From the NCBI GenBank assembly GCA_947168785.1, contig CAMVNL010000123.1, forward strand, positions 1 through 6,844: a stretch of DNA of 6,844 bases, in the 5' to 3' direction. Shown here in pieces: positions 1 through 5,995 of the stretch (position 1 is the first letter of the stretch; every line of letters begins with the position of its first letter). The notes under the pieces are model-generated. The model was not told the DNA's origin and did no database searches. It was given only the letters and a program-made list of their open reading frames with translations. The position numbers and the translations under genes were made by a program. The stretch is from an uncultured Clostridia bacterium. GTDB lineage: Bacteria > Bacillota > Clostridia > Oscillospirales > Acutalibacteraceae.

Positions 1-679
1 CGGCAGCGAAGAAAGGATGGCAGATCTGCGTGAGGATCCCCACGCCGTCGCCGGCGATCTCACAGCCCTCTTTCGCGTCACGGTCCGTGCCGACGGTATG
101 GCCGGAGGGAGCGATCTGCCCCGGCGCGAACTTCACAATCACGTACATGCGGAAGTTCTTTGCGTCGTTGTCGCGGCAGTTGGAGACCGTGGCGTAGAGG
201 GTGTTTGCCTTTGCGTCATAACGGAAGGAGCTGTCGCCGCAGAGCGGCAGAACGGAGAAGAAATTCTCTTTCGCGCCGTCAAACCGCACCCGAAGGGCGC
301 CGCCCCGCACGCCGGGGGCCGCCTCCAACGTGCAGCGGTAGCGCAGCAGCCGGTAATTCAGATAGGCGGGGGTGAGGACCGCGTCCTGGGGGCGGAAGCC
401 TGACCAGCGGGAGCCCGCGCCGAAATACCGGGTGAATTTCTGCGGTAGGAAAATGACCGTGCCGTAATCCGCGATCCAGGGGCTGGGCTGGTGGGTGATG
501 CGCACGCCCTCAAAGGAGCGGGCGGCGGGGTGATAAAACCAGCTGGAATCGCTGGCCGTCTGCGGCGCAAAGGCAGCCATGGCAAAGGGCCTCTGGATCA
601 AAGGCAGCGTGTTGCCGTTGGAAAAGCGGTGGACGGAGGCGCTGCCCTGTTTGATGTTGACGAATTCAGAAAAGCTCAT
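1..679 (-). CDS. GH92 alpha-mannosidase-like glycoside hydrolase, N-terminal part (runs off window)
   Basis: Only the first 226 codons are in the window; the 3' end continues past base 1. Family GH92 enzymes are calcium-dependent exo-acting alpha-mannosidases (mostly alpha-1,2) of about 700-750 residues. Visible GH92 N-terminal hallmarks are NGNTLP (residues 21-26), PFAM (31-34, in place of the common PFGM), PQT (39-41) and ITHQPSPWIADYG (61-73, matching the family's THxxGxGxxDYG segment). A beta-rich stretch follows, including LLRYRCTLEAAPGVRGAL, which resembles the family's ELTxTxRxG region. The catalytic acidic residues lie in the missing C-terminal domain. No signal peptide is seen, so a cytoplasmic enzyme acting on imported manno-oligosaccharides is inferred. 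The start is set by GTGAGGG a few bases upstream. The heptamer array of the first repeat element ends only about 24 bp upstream of the start codon. Confidence 0.85.
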   Translation of the reverse strand, partial: MSFSEFVNIKQGSASVHRFSNGNTLPLIQRPFAMAAFAPQTASDSSWFYHPAARSFEGVRITHQPSPWIADYGTVIFLPQKFTRYFGAGSRWSGFRPQDAVLTPAYLNYRLLRYRCTLEAAPGVRGGALRVRFDGAKENFFSVLPLCGDSSFRYDAKANTLYATVSNCRDNDAKNFRMYVIVKFAPGQIAPSGHTVGTDRDAKEGCEIAGDGVGILTQICHPFFAA

Positions 680-702
680 TTCTTTCCCTCACTTGTTTTA
701 TT

Positions 703-855
703 AGTCGGAAGTCGGAAGTCGGAAGTCTTTCATGGGAACAGATAATCTCTCACATAAAAGCAGTAGTTTTCAGCAGCATCGGCATATGATTTTTCAGTCT
801 GATAAACGACCTGATTTTTCTGGGACTTCCGACTTCCGACTGATGACTTCCGACT
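703..855. repeat. Inverted tandem-heptamer element A (AGTCGGA type)
   Basis: The left arm has AGTCGGA three times (703-723) followed by a degenerate fourth unit (724-730). The right arm has four in-register units on the + strand: TCCGACT at 828-834 and 835-841, a variant GATGACT at 842-848, and TCCGACT at 849-855. A further degenerate unit (TGGGACT) sits at 821-827. An 18-bp perfect inverted match joins 710-727 to 824-841 across a 96-nt middle. The middle (728-823) shows no clear hairpin and no relation to the cores of the other two elements. The element lies between the stop of the PRPP synthetase gene and the start of the GH92 gene and would be transcribed if the two are co-transcribed. Its function is unknown. 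Confidence 0.85.
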
Positions 856-911
856 TTATAAAAATCCCTGAGCGCTTTCACACGTTCAAGGATCGTTGTC
901 AGAATATGCGA

Positions 912-2108
912 TCAGCCTTCGCTTTTGATCTTGATGTCATAGCCGCGGCTCTCAAGGAAGGGCTTGATGCGCTGGGCATGGTTCATCAAGGTGCTGAGGG
1001 ACATATCGTGGTTCAGGGCGTCGATCAGCAGGGAGATATATTTGGAGAGATCTACCTCGCAGTACCAGGGGCACTCTTTCAGCTCGGGAGAGCGGTAGAT
1101 CAGATTGGTGGTGAACACGCGGCTGATAAAGCCCTCTTCATAGGCCTTGTTGAAGGCTTCGAGGCCGTTGCAGAACAGGCCGAAGGCGCAGCAGACGTAG
1201 ATGTTGCGCGCGCCCATGCTCTTCAGGCGCTTGGCCACGTCCAGCATGGAATCGCCAGAGGAGATCATGTCGTCCACCACGATCACGTCCTTGTTCTCCA
1301 GACTGGAGCCGAGGAACTCATGGGCGATGATGGGGTTGCGGCCCTTAACCACGCGGGAGTAGTCGCGGCGCTTGTAGAACATGCCGAGGTCAAGGCCCAG
1401 CACGGAGGAGTAGTAGACGGCGCGGTTCAGGCCGCCCTCGTCGGGCGAGATGATCATCAGGTTATCCTTGTCGATCTTGAGATCGGGGATGTTGTTGACC
1501 ATGGCCTTGATCATCTGATAGGTGGTATAGACGTTTTCAAAGCCCTTCAGCGGAATGGCGTTCATGACCCTGGGGTCGTGGGCGTCAAAGGTGATGATGT
1601 TTTCAACGCCCATCATGTTGCACAGCTCCTGCAGGGCCAGCGCGCAGTCGAGGGATTCCCTCGCGCTTCTCTTGTGCTGGCGGCCTTCGTACAGCATGGG
1701 CATGATGACGTTGATGCGGCGGGCCTTGCCTTCCATGGCGGCGATGGCGCGTTTCAGGTTGGCGTAGTGATCGTCAGGAGTGTAAGGCACGTCCGCCCCG
1801 TACATCTCGTGGGTCAGACCGTAGTTGAAGCAGTCGCAGATGATGAAAATATCATAACCGCGCACGGATTCCTTCAGCATGCACTTGCCCTCGCCCGTGC
1901 CGAACTTCGGGAAGTTTGCCTTCAGGATATACGTATCTCTCACGTAACCGGAAAAAGCGATGGTGGACTTGTGTTCACTGTCCCTTCTGTCTCTCCACTT
2001 GACCAGATAAGAATCAATCTTGCGGGCCAGCTCCTCGCATCCCGGAAGGGCAATGATCCCAAGGGATCCGTAAGGAATGGTCGTAAATTCGTCAGTGTAA
2101 ACCGGCAT
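912..2108 (-). CDS. prs: Ribose-phosphate pyrophosphokinase (PRPP synthetase), divergent extended form
   Basis: Predicted cytoplasmic enzyme of 398 residues that transfers pyrophosphate from ATP to ribose 5-phosphate, giving PRPP for nucleotide, histidine, tryptophan and NAD synthesis. Visible family features in order are: KESVRGYDIFII (79-90), equivalent to the ESVRG.DVFII segment; the catalytic flexible loop RQHKRSARES (143-152); FDAHDP with His177, equivalent to the LDLH region; SPDEGG (221-226); and the PRPP-binding loop VVDDMISSGDSM (277-288), followed by GARNIYVCCAFGLF. The loop reads DDMISSGDS where typical enzymes have DDxxDTxGT. Usual bacterial enzymes have about 310-320 residues; the extra length comes from N-terminal, mid-domain (about 93-115) and C-terminal (about 350-398) additions. 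The start at 2108 is chosen because AGGAG precedes it by 10-11 bases; an upstream in-frame ATG at 2180 would overlap the leader hairpin and proposed -10. It is probably transcribed from its own promoter. Confidence 0.88.
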   Translation of the reverse strand: MPVYTDEFTTIPYGSLGIIALPGCEELARKIDSYLVKWRDRRDSEHKSTIAFSGYVRDTYILKANFPKFGTGEGKCMLKESVRGYDIFIICDCFNYGLTHEMYGADVPYTPDDHYANLKRAIAAMEGKARRINVIMPMLYEGRQHKRSARESLDCALALQELCNMMGVENIITFDAHDPRVMNAIPLKGFENVYTTYQMIKAMVNNIPDLKIDKDNLMIISPDEGGLNRAVYYSSVLGLDLGMFYKRRDYSRVVKGRNPIIAHEFLGSSLENKDVIVVDDMISSGDSMLDVAKRLKSMGARNIYVCCAFGLFCNGLEAFNKAYEEGFISRVFTTNLIYRSPELKECPWYCEVDLSKYISLLIDALNHDMSLSTLMNHAQRIKPFLESRGYDIKIKSEG

Positions 2109-2143
2109 AGCGCTTACTCTCCTGCTTTTTATTAAATTTTTGA

Positions 2144-2176
2144 ACCGGAGCGACGGGAATCGACCGTTGTTCCGGT
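2144..2176 (-). promoter_or_regulatory. Leader hairpin upstream of the PRPP synthetase gene
   Basis: An outer 6-bp stem (ACCGGA at 2144-2149 with TCCGGT at 2171-2176) encloses a 3x3 internal loop and an inner 4-bp stem (ACGG 2153-2156 with CCGT 2164-2167) capped by a 7-nt loop. It falls at or just after the predicted transcription start of the PRPP synthetase gene and about 35 nt before its start codon. The loop sequence on the gene strand (TCGATTC) superficially resembles a tRNA T-loop. A role in mRNA stability or regulation is inference only. No U-tract follows it on the gene strand, so it is not an ordinary terminator for that direction. Confidence 0.4.
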
Positions 2177-2185
2177 ACATTTTTT

Positions 2186-2213
2186 ATTTTACTACAAATA
2201 TTTTATTTTGCAA
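2186..2213 (-). promoter_or_regulatory. Candidate sigma-A-type promoter of the PRPP synthetase gene
   Basis: On the gene strand there is TTGCAA (2208-2213, 4 of 6 to TTGACA), a 16-nt spacer and TAAAAT (2186-2191, 5 of 6 to TATAAT) in a strongly AT-rich stretch. The spacing is acceptable and the position, about 80 nt upstream of the chosen start codon, is reasonable. This is motif matching by eye in AT-rich DNA, so false positives are possible. Confidence 0.4.
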
Positions 2214-2221
2214 GGTTGAAG

Positions 2222-2244
2222 GGATTTTTTGAATTGAAAAATCC
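2222..2244. other. AT-rich hairpin after the membrane-protein gene
   Basis: GGATTTTT (2222-2229) and AAAAATCC (2237-2244) form a perfect 8-bp stem with a 7-nt loop, about 30 bp past the stop of the DUF1624-like gene. On the gene strand it lacks a trailing U-tract and the stem is mostly A-T, so a terminator role is doubtful. It may instead be a weak 3' mRNA end structure. Confidence 0.3.
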
Positions 2245-2275
2245 ACCCGTATTTTATTTGATCTTTTGTATAAAG

Positions 2276-3040
2276 TTACAAAAACAGATATTTTATTGCC
2301 TGTACCGCAAAATAAATCACCGGCTGGTGGATCAGATACACCCAAAGGCTGTATCTGCCGACAAACGCAGCGGGGCCAAGACGGAACGACAGCGCCTTTC
2401 CCGTCCGGGGATTTCCCATGACGAGCGGGTGAAGGAAATACCCGCAAAGCGCGGCGAACAGCCACGGCAGCAGGCCGAAATAATCCGCCGAGACGAAGCC
2501 GTTGAAGGGAAAGCCGAAAAAGGCGGTAAGGTAATTCCGGTAAAAAAAGGACGGCCAGCGAAACAGGACCGCGCCGTAAAAACCGGCGTAGCCGAAATTG
2601 CAGGAAAAGAACAACAGGAACAGGACAAGGGAAACGGCGGCGCCAACGGCAGGCGGAACGCGCCGCAGCAGCGGATGCAGCCCGCAGAGAATCCATTTCG
2701 CCACTCCCATAAAGGTCAGGACGCCGAAGATCACGAAGACTTCCCTGTCCAGCAGCCGGGTAGCGGCCGTCACGACCAGCCCCGCGGCGAAGAGCAGCAG
2801 CCCCTTGCGCGCGTTGCGTCTGCCGAAATGGAAACAGAAGCCCGACAGGAGGATAAAGCAGGCCGCGCCGATATCCCGCACCACGTTCACGCCGCGCATC
2901 CAGGGGGCATCCATATCGAAGCCGAACGCGGACAGAATATCAAAAAGGGTATGATACGCGATCATACCCATGATGAGGACGCCCCGCACCGTGTCGGGGA
3001 GGCCGTATCTGATGCGGTTTTCGTTTCCGTCAGTCTTCAT
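2276..3040 (-). CDS. DUF1624 / heparan-alpha-glucosaminide N-acetyltransferase-like membrane protein
   Basis: Predicted integral membrane protein of 254 residues. The N-terminal DTVRGVLIMGMIAYHTLFDI (16-35) matches the opening helix of the DUF1624/HGSNAT-catalytic family, including the R-G pair and the histidine at 30. FILLSGFCFHFGRRN (62-76), FGVLTFMGVAK (105-115) and the C-terminal GRYSLWVYLIHQP (228-240) also fit the family. About seven hydrophobic segments are visible, near 17-37, 51-71, 78-95, 101-118, 130-147, 189-205 and 229-248. Family members are thought to transfer acyl groups across membranes to sugars, but the substrate here is unknown. The chosen start overlaps the hydrolase gene by 11 bp and has AAGGTG just upstream, suggesting translational coupling. 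Longer in-frame starts up to 3112 would lie deep inside the hydrolase gene and add a non-family, arginine-rich extension, so they were not used. Confidence 0.78.
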   Translation of the reverse strand: MKTDGNENRIRYGLPDTVRGVLIMGMIAYHTLFDILSAFGFDMDAPWMRGVNVVRDIGAACFILLSGFCFHFGRRNARKGLLLFAAGLVVTAATRLLDREVFVIFGVLTFMGVAKWILCGLHPLLRRVPPAVGAAVSLVLFLLFFSCNFGYAGFYGAVLFRWPSFFYRNYLTAFFGFPFNGFVSADYFGLLPWLFAALCGYFLHPLVMGNPRTGKALSFRLGPAAFVGRYSLWVYLIHQPVIYFAVQAIKYLFL

Positions 3041-3965
3041 CCAGCACCTTTTGCAGGAACCGCGCCACGTCTTCATAGACCTTTTCGCGGTCCTCCTCGT
3101 TGAGGATCTCATGGCGGTCGCCGGGATAGAGGATGACCTCCGGCAGGATACCGGCGGTTTCCAGCGCGTCCGCCGCCGCCAGCACGCCCTTGCCGTTCAT
3201 GCCCACCGGATCCTTCGCGCCGGCGATCAGCATCACCGGGAAGCCGTAGGGCAATTTGAAGGGCAGCTCGGGGTCGCTGGCCTTGACCGCCAACGTGACA
3301 AGCTCCCGGTTCAGGGCGTTGGAGGCTTTGAAGCCGCAGAGCGGATCGGCCCGGTAGGCCTCGATATTGGCGCGGCTGCGGGACAGCCAGGCAAGGTCGT
3401 CGCCGTCCTTCAGACCGATGGAGCCCAGCTTTGTGACCAGCGACAGGGGAAGGTTGGAGCCGGATTCCATGGGATCAAGGTTGTCGAAAATCCGTTCAAC
3501 TGAATCTCGGAAGGCCAGCAATTGCTGCGGCACCTGCCCGGTACCGCAGAAGACGGCGCCGGTCAGCTCCTCACCGAAAGCGCCGCAGTAGATGCGGGAA
3601 AGGAGCGAACCCATGGAATGGCCAAAGAGGAAATACGGCAGACCGGGGTACCTCTTCGCCATGATCTTATGCAGCGTGTTCATATCCCGCAGCATATTGA
3701 CGTGGTCGCCGTAGTCCACCATGCCCAGCAGCGCCTCGTCCTGCACAGACTTGCCGTGGCCCAGATGGTCGTTGCCGCAGACGACGTAGCCCCGCCCCGC
3801 AAGGAAACGGGCGAATTCGTCATAGCGCCCGATATGCTCCGCCAGACCGTGGGCGATCTGCACCACGCCGACGGGATCTTTTTCATCGTCCTGCCAGATC
3901 AAAGCGCGGATGCTGTTGACCCCGTTGCAGGAGGTATAGTAGGCTTCTTTTCGTATGACTGCCAT
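3030..3965 (-). CDS. Alpha/beta hydrolase, monoacylglycerol lipase / serine aminopeptidase S33 type
   Basis: Predicted cytoplasmic serine hydrolase of 311 residues, the usual size for the family. The oxyanion-region motif AHGLAEHIGRYDEFA (38-52) and the following DHLGHGKS (66-73) are typical of the Hydrolase_4/lysophospholipase group. The nucleophile elbow is GHSMG (115-119, Ser117). The acid is probably Asp252 in AGAKDPVG and the base His285 in GDRHEIL, so the triad appears intact. Likely substrates are monoacylglycerols, lysophospholipids or other small esters; sequence alone does not decide this. The start is supported by AGAAAGG about 10 bases upstream. The stop overlaps the start of the membrane acyltransferase-like gene, which suggests a two-gene unit, perhaps for removing and adding acyl groups on a shared substrate (inference). 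Repeat element B lies 43 bp upstream. Confidence 0.85.
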   Translation of the reverse strand: MAVIRKEAYYTSCNGVNSIRALIWQDDEKDPVGVVQIAHGLAEHIGRYDEFARFLAGRGYVVCGNDHLGHGKSVQDEALLGMVDYGDHVNMLRDMNTLHKIMAKRYPGLPYFLFGHSMGSLLSRIYCGAFGEELTGAVFCGTGQVPQQLLAFRDSVERIFDNLDPMESGSNLPLSLVTKLGSIGLKDGDDLAWLSRSRANIEAYRADPLCGFKASNALNRELVTLAVKASDPELPFKLPYGFPVMLIAGAKDPVGMNGKGVLAAADALETAGILPEVILYPGDRHEILNEEDREKVYEDVARFLQKVLDED

Positions 3966-4007
3966 ATGGAAATTACCTTTCTGACAACAATCGGATTCAA
4001 TTCAATG

Positions 4008-4113
4008 ATGAAAGATGAGAGATGAATGATGAAAATCGGATGGACTTCGTCCATGCCTGATTATAATGCCGGCCGCAGGCCCCGATTTCATCTTTGATCT
4101 TTCATCTTTCATC
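4008..4113. repeat. Inverted tandem-heptamer element B (AGATGAA type) with structured core
   Basis: The left arm is four 7-bp units (ATGAAAG, ATGAGAG, ATGAATG, ATGAAAA; 4008-4035). The right arm is four units (TTTCATC, TTTGATC, TTTCATC, TTTCATC; 4086-4113) in inverted orientation. TCGG (4036-4039) and CCGA (4082-4085) extend the pairing inward. The core holds a hairpin ATGGAC-TTC-GTCCAT (4040-4054), then TGATTATAA (4058-4066), then CCGGCCGCAG (4069-4078). A second weak stem, GCCTG (4055-4059) with CAGGC (4076-4080), is possible. The right arm ends 11 bp from the stop codon of the GH13 gene and the left arm begins 43 bp before the hydrolase start. The core is related to that of element C. Confidence 0.85.
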
Positions 4114-4124
4114 TTTATTCAGTA

Positions 4125-5807
4125 TCACTCCCAAAGGTACACCCTCGTCTCGTAGGGCCGCAGGGTGAAGCCGTTGTTGATGATGCCCGTGGTGTTGTAG
4201 TTGTTCAGCACCAGCTCGCCCTTGGAGAGATCGAAGCCCTCCGGCGCTTTGAAGGCCACGGCCTTGTCGGTGAAGGAGCAGACCACCAGCATCTTTTTGC
4301 CGTCGAGATAGCGGGAGTAGCAGAAGATATTGCTGCTCTCGTGGTAGTGCTCTTCATAGGAGCCGTAGATGCACACGTCGTGTTCTTTTCTGAACTTGAT
4401 CAGCTTACGGTAGAAGTTCAGGATGGAATCGGGGTCGTCCTCCTGGGAGGCCACGTTGATCTGCTTGTAATTGGGGTTAATATAGAACCAGGGCTTTTCG
4501 GCGGTGGTGAAGCCTGCGTTGGGGGCGTCGCTCCACTGGACCGGGGTGCGGGCGTTGTCGCGGCTGGCGTAGTGGGCCAGCTCCATGGCTTTTTTCTTGC
4601 CCAGCAGCTTGCTGGCGATGCCGTAGACGTTCTTGGTGGAGATATCCTCATACATATTGATATCCGGCAGGGCGTAGTTGGTCATGCCGATCTCCTGCCC
4701 CTGATAGATGAAGGGGGTGCCGGACTGGCACATATACATGACCGCCAGCATCTTGGCGCTCTGCTCACGGTATTCCAGCGAGCCGTAGCGGCAGACCACA
4801 CGGGGCTGATCGTGGTTCTCGATATAGAGGGCGTTCCAGGCCTTGCCGTAAAGCTGATGCTGCCAGTTGGTATAGACCTTTTTCAGTTTTTTCAGGTTGA
4901 AGGGCATTTTCACCCAGGAGACGAACATGCAGTCCGCCTCCATGTGCTGGAAGTGGAACATCATGTTCAGCTGCTGCCCCGGCCCTTCTTTGATGTGCAT
5001 CAGCGCCTTTTTGGGCGTCATCATGGGGGCCTCGCCCACGGTCATGCAATCATACTTGGAGAGCACGTCGTTCTTGAATTCCATCAGGTATTCGTCCAGA
5101 TGGGGGCCGTGGACGTAGTGCTCGATGCCCGTGCCGATGGGGAACCAGTAGGGGCTGGAGGGCAGGCCCTCGTCCTTGGAGATGAAGGTGATCACGTCCT
5201 CGCGGAAGCCGTCCACGCCCATATCCAGCCAGAAGCGCATGATATCCTTGACCTCTTCGCGGACCTTGGGGTTGTCCATGTTCAGGTCGGGCTGCTCCTT
5301 GGCGAAGAGGTGGAGGTAATACTCGTCAAGGCCTTTGTCGTATTCCCACGCGTCGCCGCCGAAGGTGGATTTCCAGTTGTTGGGCTTGCGGCCAAAGGAT
5401 TTTCCCTTGCGCCAGTAATAATAATCGTGGTAGGGATTGTCATCGCCCTTTTTGCTCTCCAAAAACCACTGGTGCTGGTCGGAGGTGTGGTTGACGACAA
5501 GGTCCATGATGACCCGCAGGCCTCTTTCGTGGGCGCCCTTGAGCACCGCCTTGAAGTCGTCCAGCGTGCCGTATTCCGGGGCGATATCCCGGTAGTCGGC
5601 GATGTCGTAGCCGTAGTCCTTCTGCGGGGACTTATACAGCGGGGAGAACCAGATGGCGTCCACGCCGAGGCTCTTGATGTAGTCGAGTTTGGAAAGGATG
5701 CCCTTCAGGTCGCCGATGCCGTCGCCGTTGCCGTCGCAGAACGAGCGGGGCCACACCTGATAGACCGCCATTTCCTTATACCATGATCTTTTGATTTCTT
5801 CTGCCAT
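4125..5807 (-). CDS. GH13 alpha-glucosidase, oligo-1,6-glucosidase type
   Basis: Predicted cytoplasmic enzyme of 560 residues, the usual length for the GH13 subfamily 31 exo-alpha-glucosidases that cleave isomalto- and malto-oligosaccharides, sucrose or similar short alpha-glucosides from the non-reducing end. The conserved regions are all present: DGNGDGIGD (25-33, calcium-binding-type loop), DLVVNHTSD (102-110), QPDLN (172-176), GFREDV (200-205, nucleophile Asp204), VGEA (257-260, acid/base Glu259) and ENHDQPR (330-336, Asp333). A C-terminal beta domain ends in RPYETRVYLWE. Val205 directly follows the nucleophile. In characterised relatives valine at this site goes with alpha-1,6 preference and threonine with alpha-1,4, so isomaltase-like activity is predicted. 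GGAGGT lies 6-7 nt upstream of the start codon, a strong site. The gene has elements B and C on its two sides and a TATAAT box in its leader. Confidence 0.9.
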   Translation of the reverse strand: MAEEIKRSWYKEMAVYQVWPRSFCDGNGDGIGDLKGILSKLDYIKSLGVDAIWFSPLYKSPQKDYGYDIADYRDIAPEYGTLDDFKAVLKGAHERGLRVIMDLVVNHTSDQHQWFLESKKGDDNPYHDYYYWRKGKSFGRKPNNWKSTFGGDAWEYDKGLDEYYLHLFAKEQPDLNMDNPKVREEVKDIMRFWLDMGVDGFREDVITFISKDEGLPSSPYWFPIGTGIEHYVHGPHLDEYLMEFKNDVLSKYDCMTVGEAPMMTPKKALMHIKEGPGQQLNMMFHFQHMEADCMFVSWVKMPFNLKKLKKVYTNWQHQLYGKAWNALYIENHDQPRVVCRYGSLEYREQSAKMLAVMYMCQSGTPFIYQGQEIGMTNYALPDINMYEDISTKNVYGIASKLLGKKKAMELAHYASRDNARTPVQWSDAPNAGFTTAEKPWFYINPNYKQINVASQEDDPDSILNFYRKLIKFRKEHDVCIYGSYEEHYHESSNIFCYSRYLDGKKMLVVCSFTDKAVAFKAPEGFDLSKGELVLNNYNTTGIINNGFTLRPYETRVYLWE

Positions 5808-5836
5808 GATGATACCTCCGGATATAAGATGATGTG

Positions 5837-5842
5837 ATTATA
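5837..5842 (-). promoter_or_regulatory. Candidate -10 box of the GH13 gene
   Basis: A perfect TATAAT on the gene strand lies 29 nt upstream of the GH13 start codon and is followed by an AT-rich leader and a strong GGAGGT site. No good -35 is found at 16-18 nt. The region where it would fall is at the edge of element C's outer hairpin (ACAAAC or GACAAA on the gene strand). The element's end may therefore supply the upstream promoter sequence, but this is inference. Confidence 0.35.
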
Positions 5843-5860
5843 TTTGTTAAAAATTGGGAG

Positions 5861-5885
5861 TTTGTCGAGCCGTCAGCTCGACAAA
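5861..5885. repeat. Palindromic end repeat, left copy
   Basis: A perfect 10-bp stem, TTTGTCGAGC (5861-5870) with GCTCGACAAA (5876-5885), has a 5-nt loop CGTCA. The 14-nt GTCAGCTCGACAAA (5872-5885) is repeated exactly at 6002-6015 in direct orientation. On the GH13 strand the hairpin lies just upstream of the TATAAT box. No U-tract follows it, so it does not look like a standard terminator. Confidence 0.8.
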
Positions 5886-5995
5886 GAGTTGAAAGTTGAA
5901 AGTTGAAATTCGGAAGCCCTGTCGGGCTTGATTATATCCTATCATACCGGTCGCAGAACCGACATTTTATCTTTCAACTTTTCACTTTTAACTTT

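Noticed and set aside
703..855. CRISPR-like array in the repeats
   Set aside because: Units are 7 bp in direct tandem with no spacers, and no cas genes are present.
732..2135. Long + strand open frame (467 codons) opposite the PRPP synthetase gene
   Set aside because: It is the antisense shadow of a clearly conserved gene with high third-position GC; its product resembles no family and it starts inside repeat element A.
2144..2176. tRNA or tRNA fragment (T-arm-like GGTCGATTCCC on the minus strand)
   Set aside because: The T-loop is one base short, and no D-arm, anticodon arm or acceptor partner is found; a simple hairpin explains it.
2109..2180. N-terminally extended start of the PRPP synthetase at 2180
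   Set aside because: It lacks a good ribosome binding site, overlaps the leader hairpin and lies by the proposed -10, whereas the start at 2108 has AGGAG at good spacing.
2216..3103. Long + strand open frame (295 codons) opposite the membrane-protein gene
   Set aside because: The opposite strand encodes a protein with clear membrane segments and family motifs; this frame gives a low-complexity charged product without recognisable domains.
4341..5786. Long + strand open frame (481 codons) opposite the GH13 gene
   Set aside because: Antisense shadow of a complete GH13 enzyme with all catalytic motifs; the Val/His/Gly-rich translation is typical of reversed GC-biased codons.
5861..5885. Rho-independent terminator for the HAD phosphatase gene
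   Set aside because: The stem is perfect, but no U-tract follows on the gene strand and the same sequence recurs at 5996-6015 as part of a repeat.
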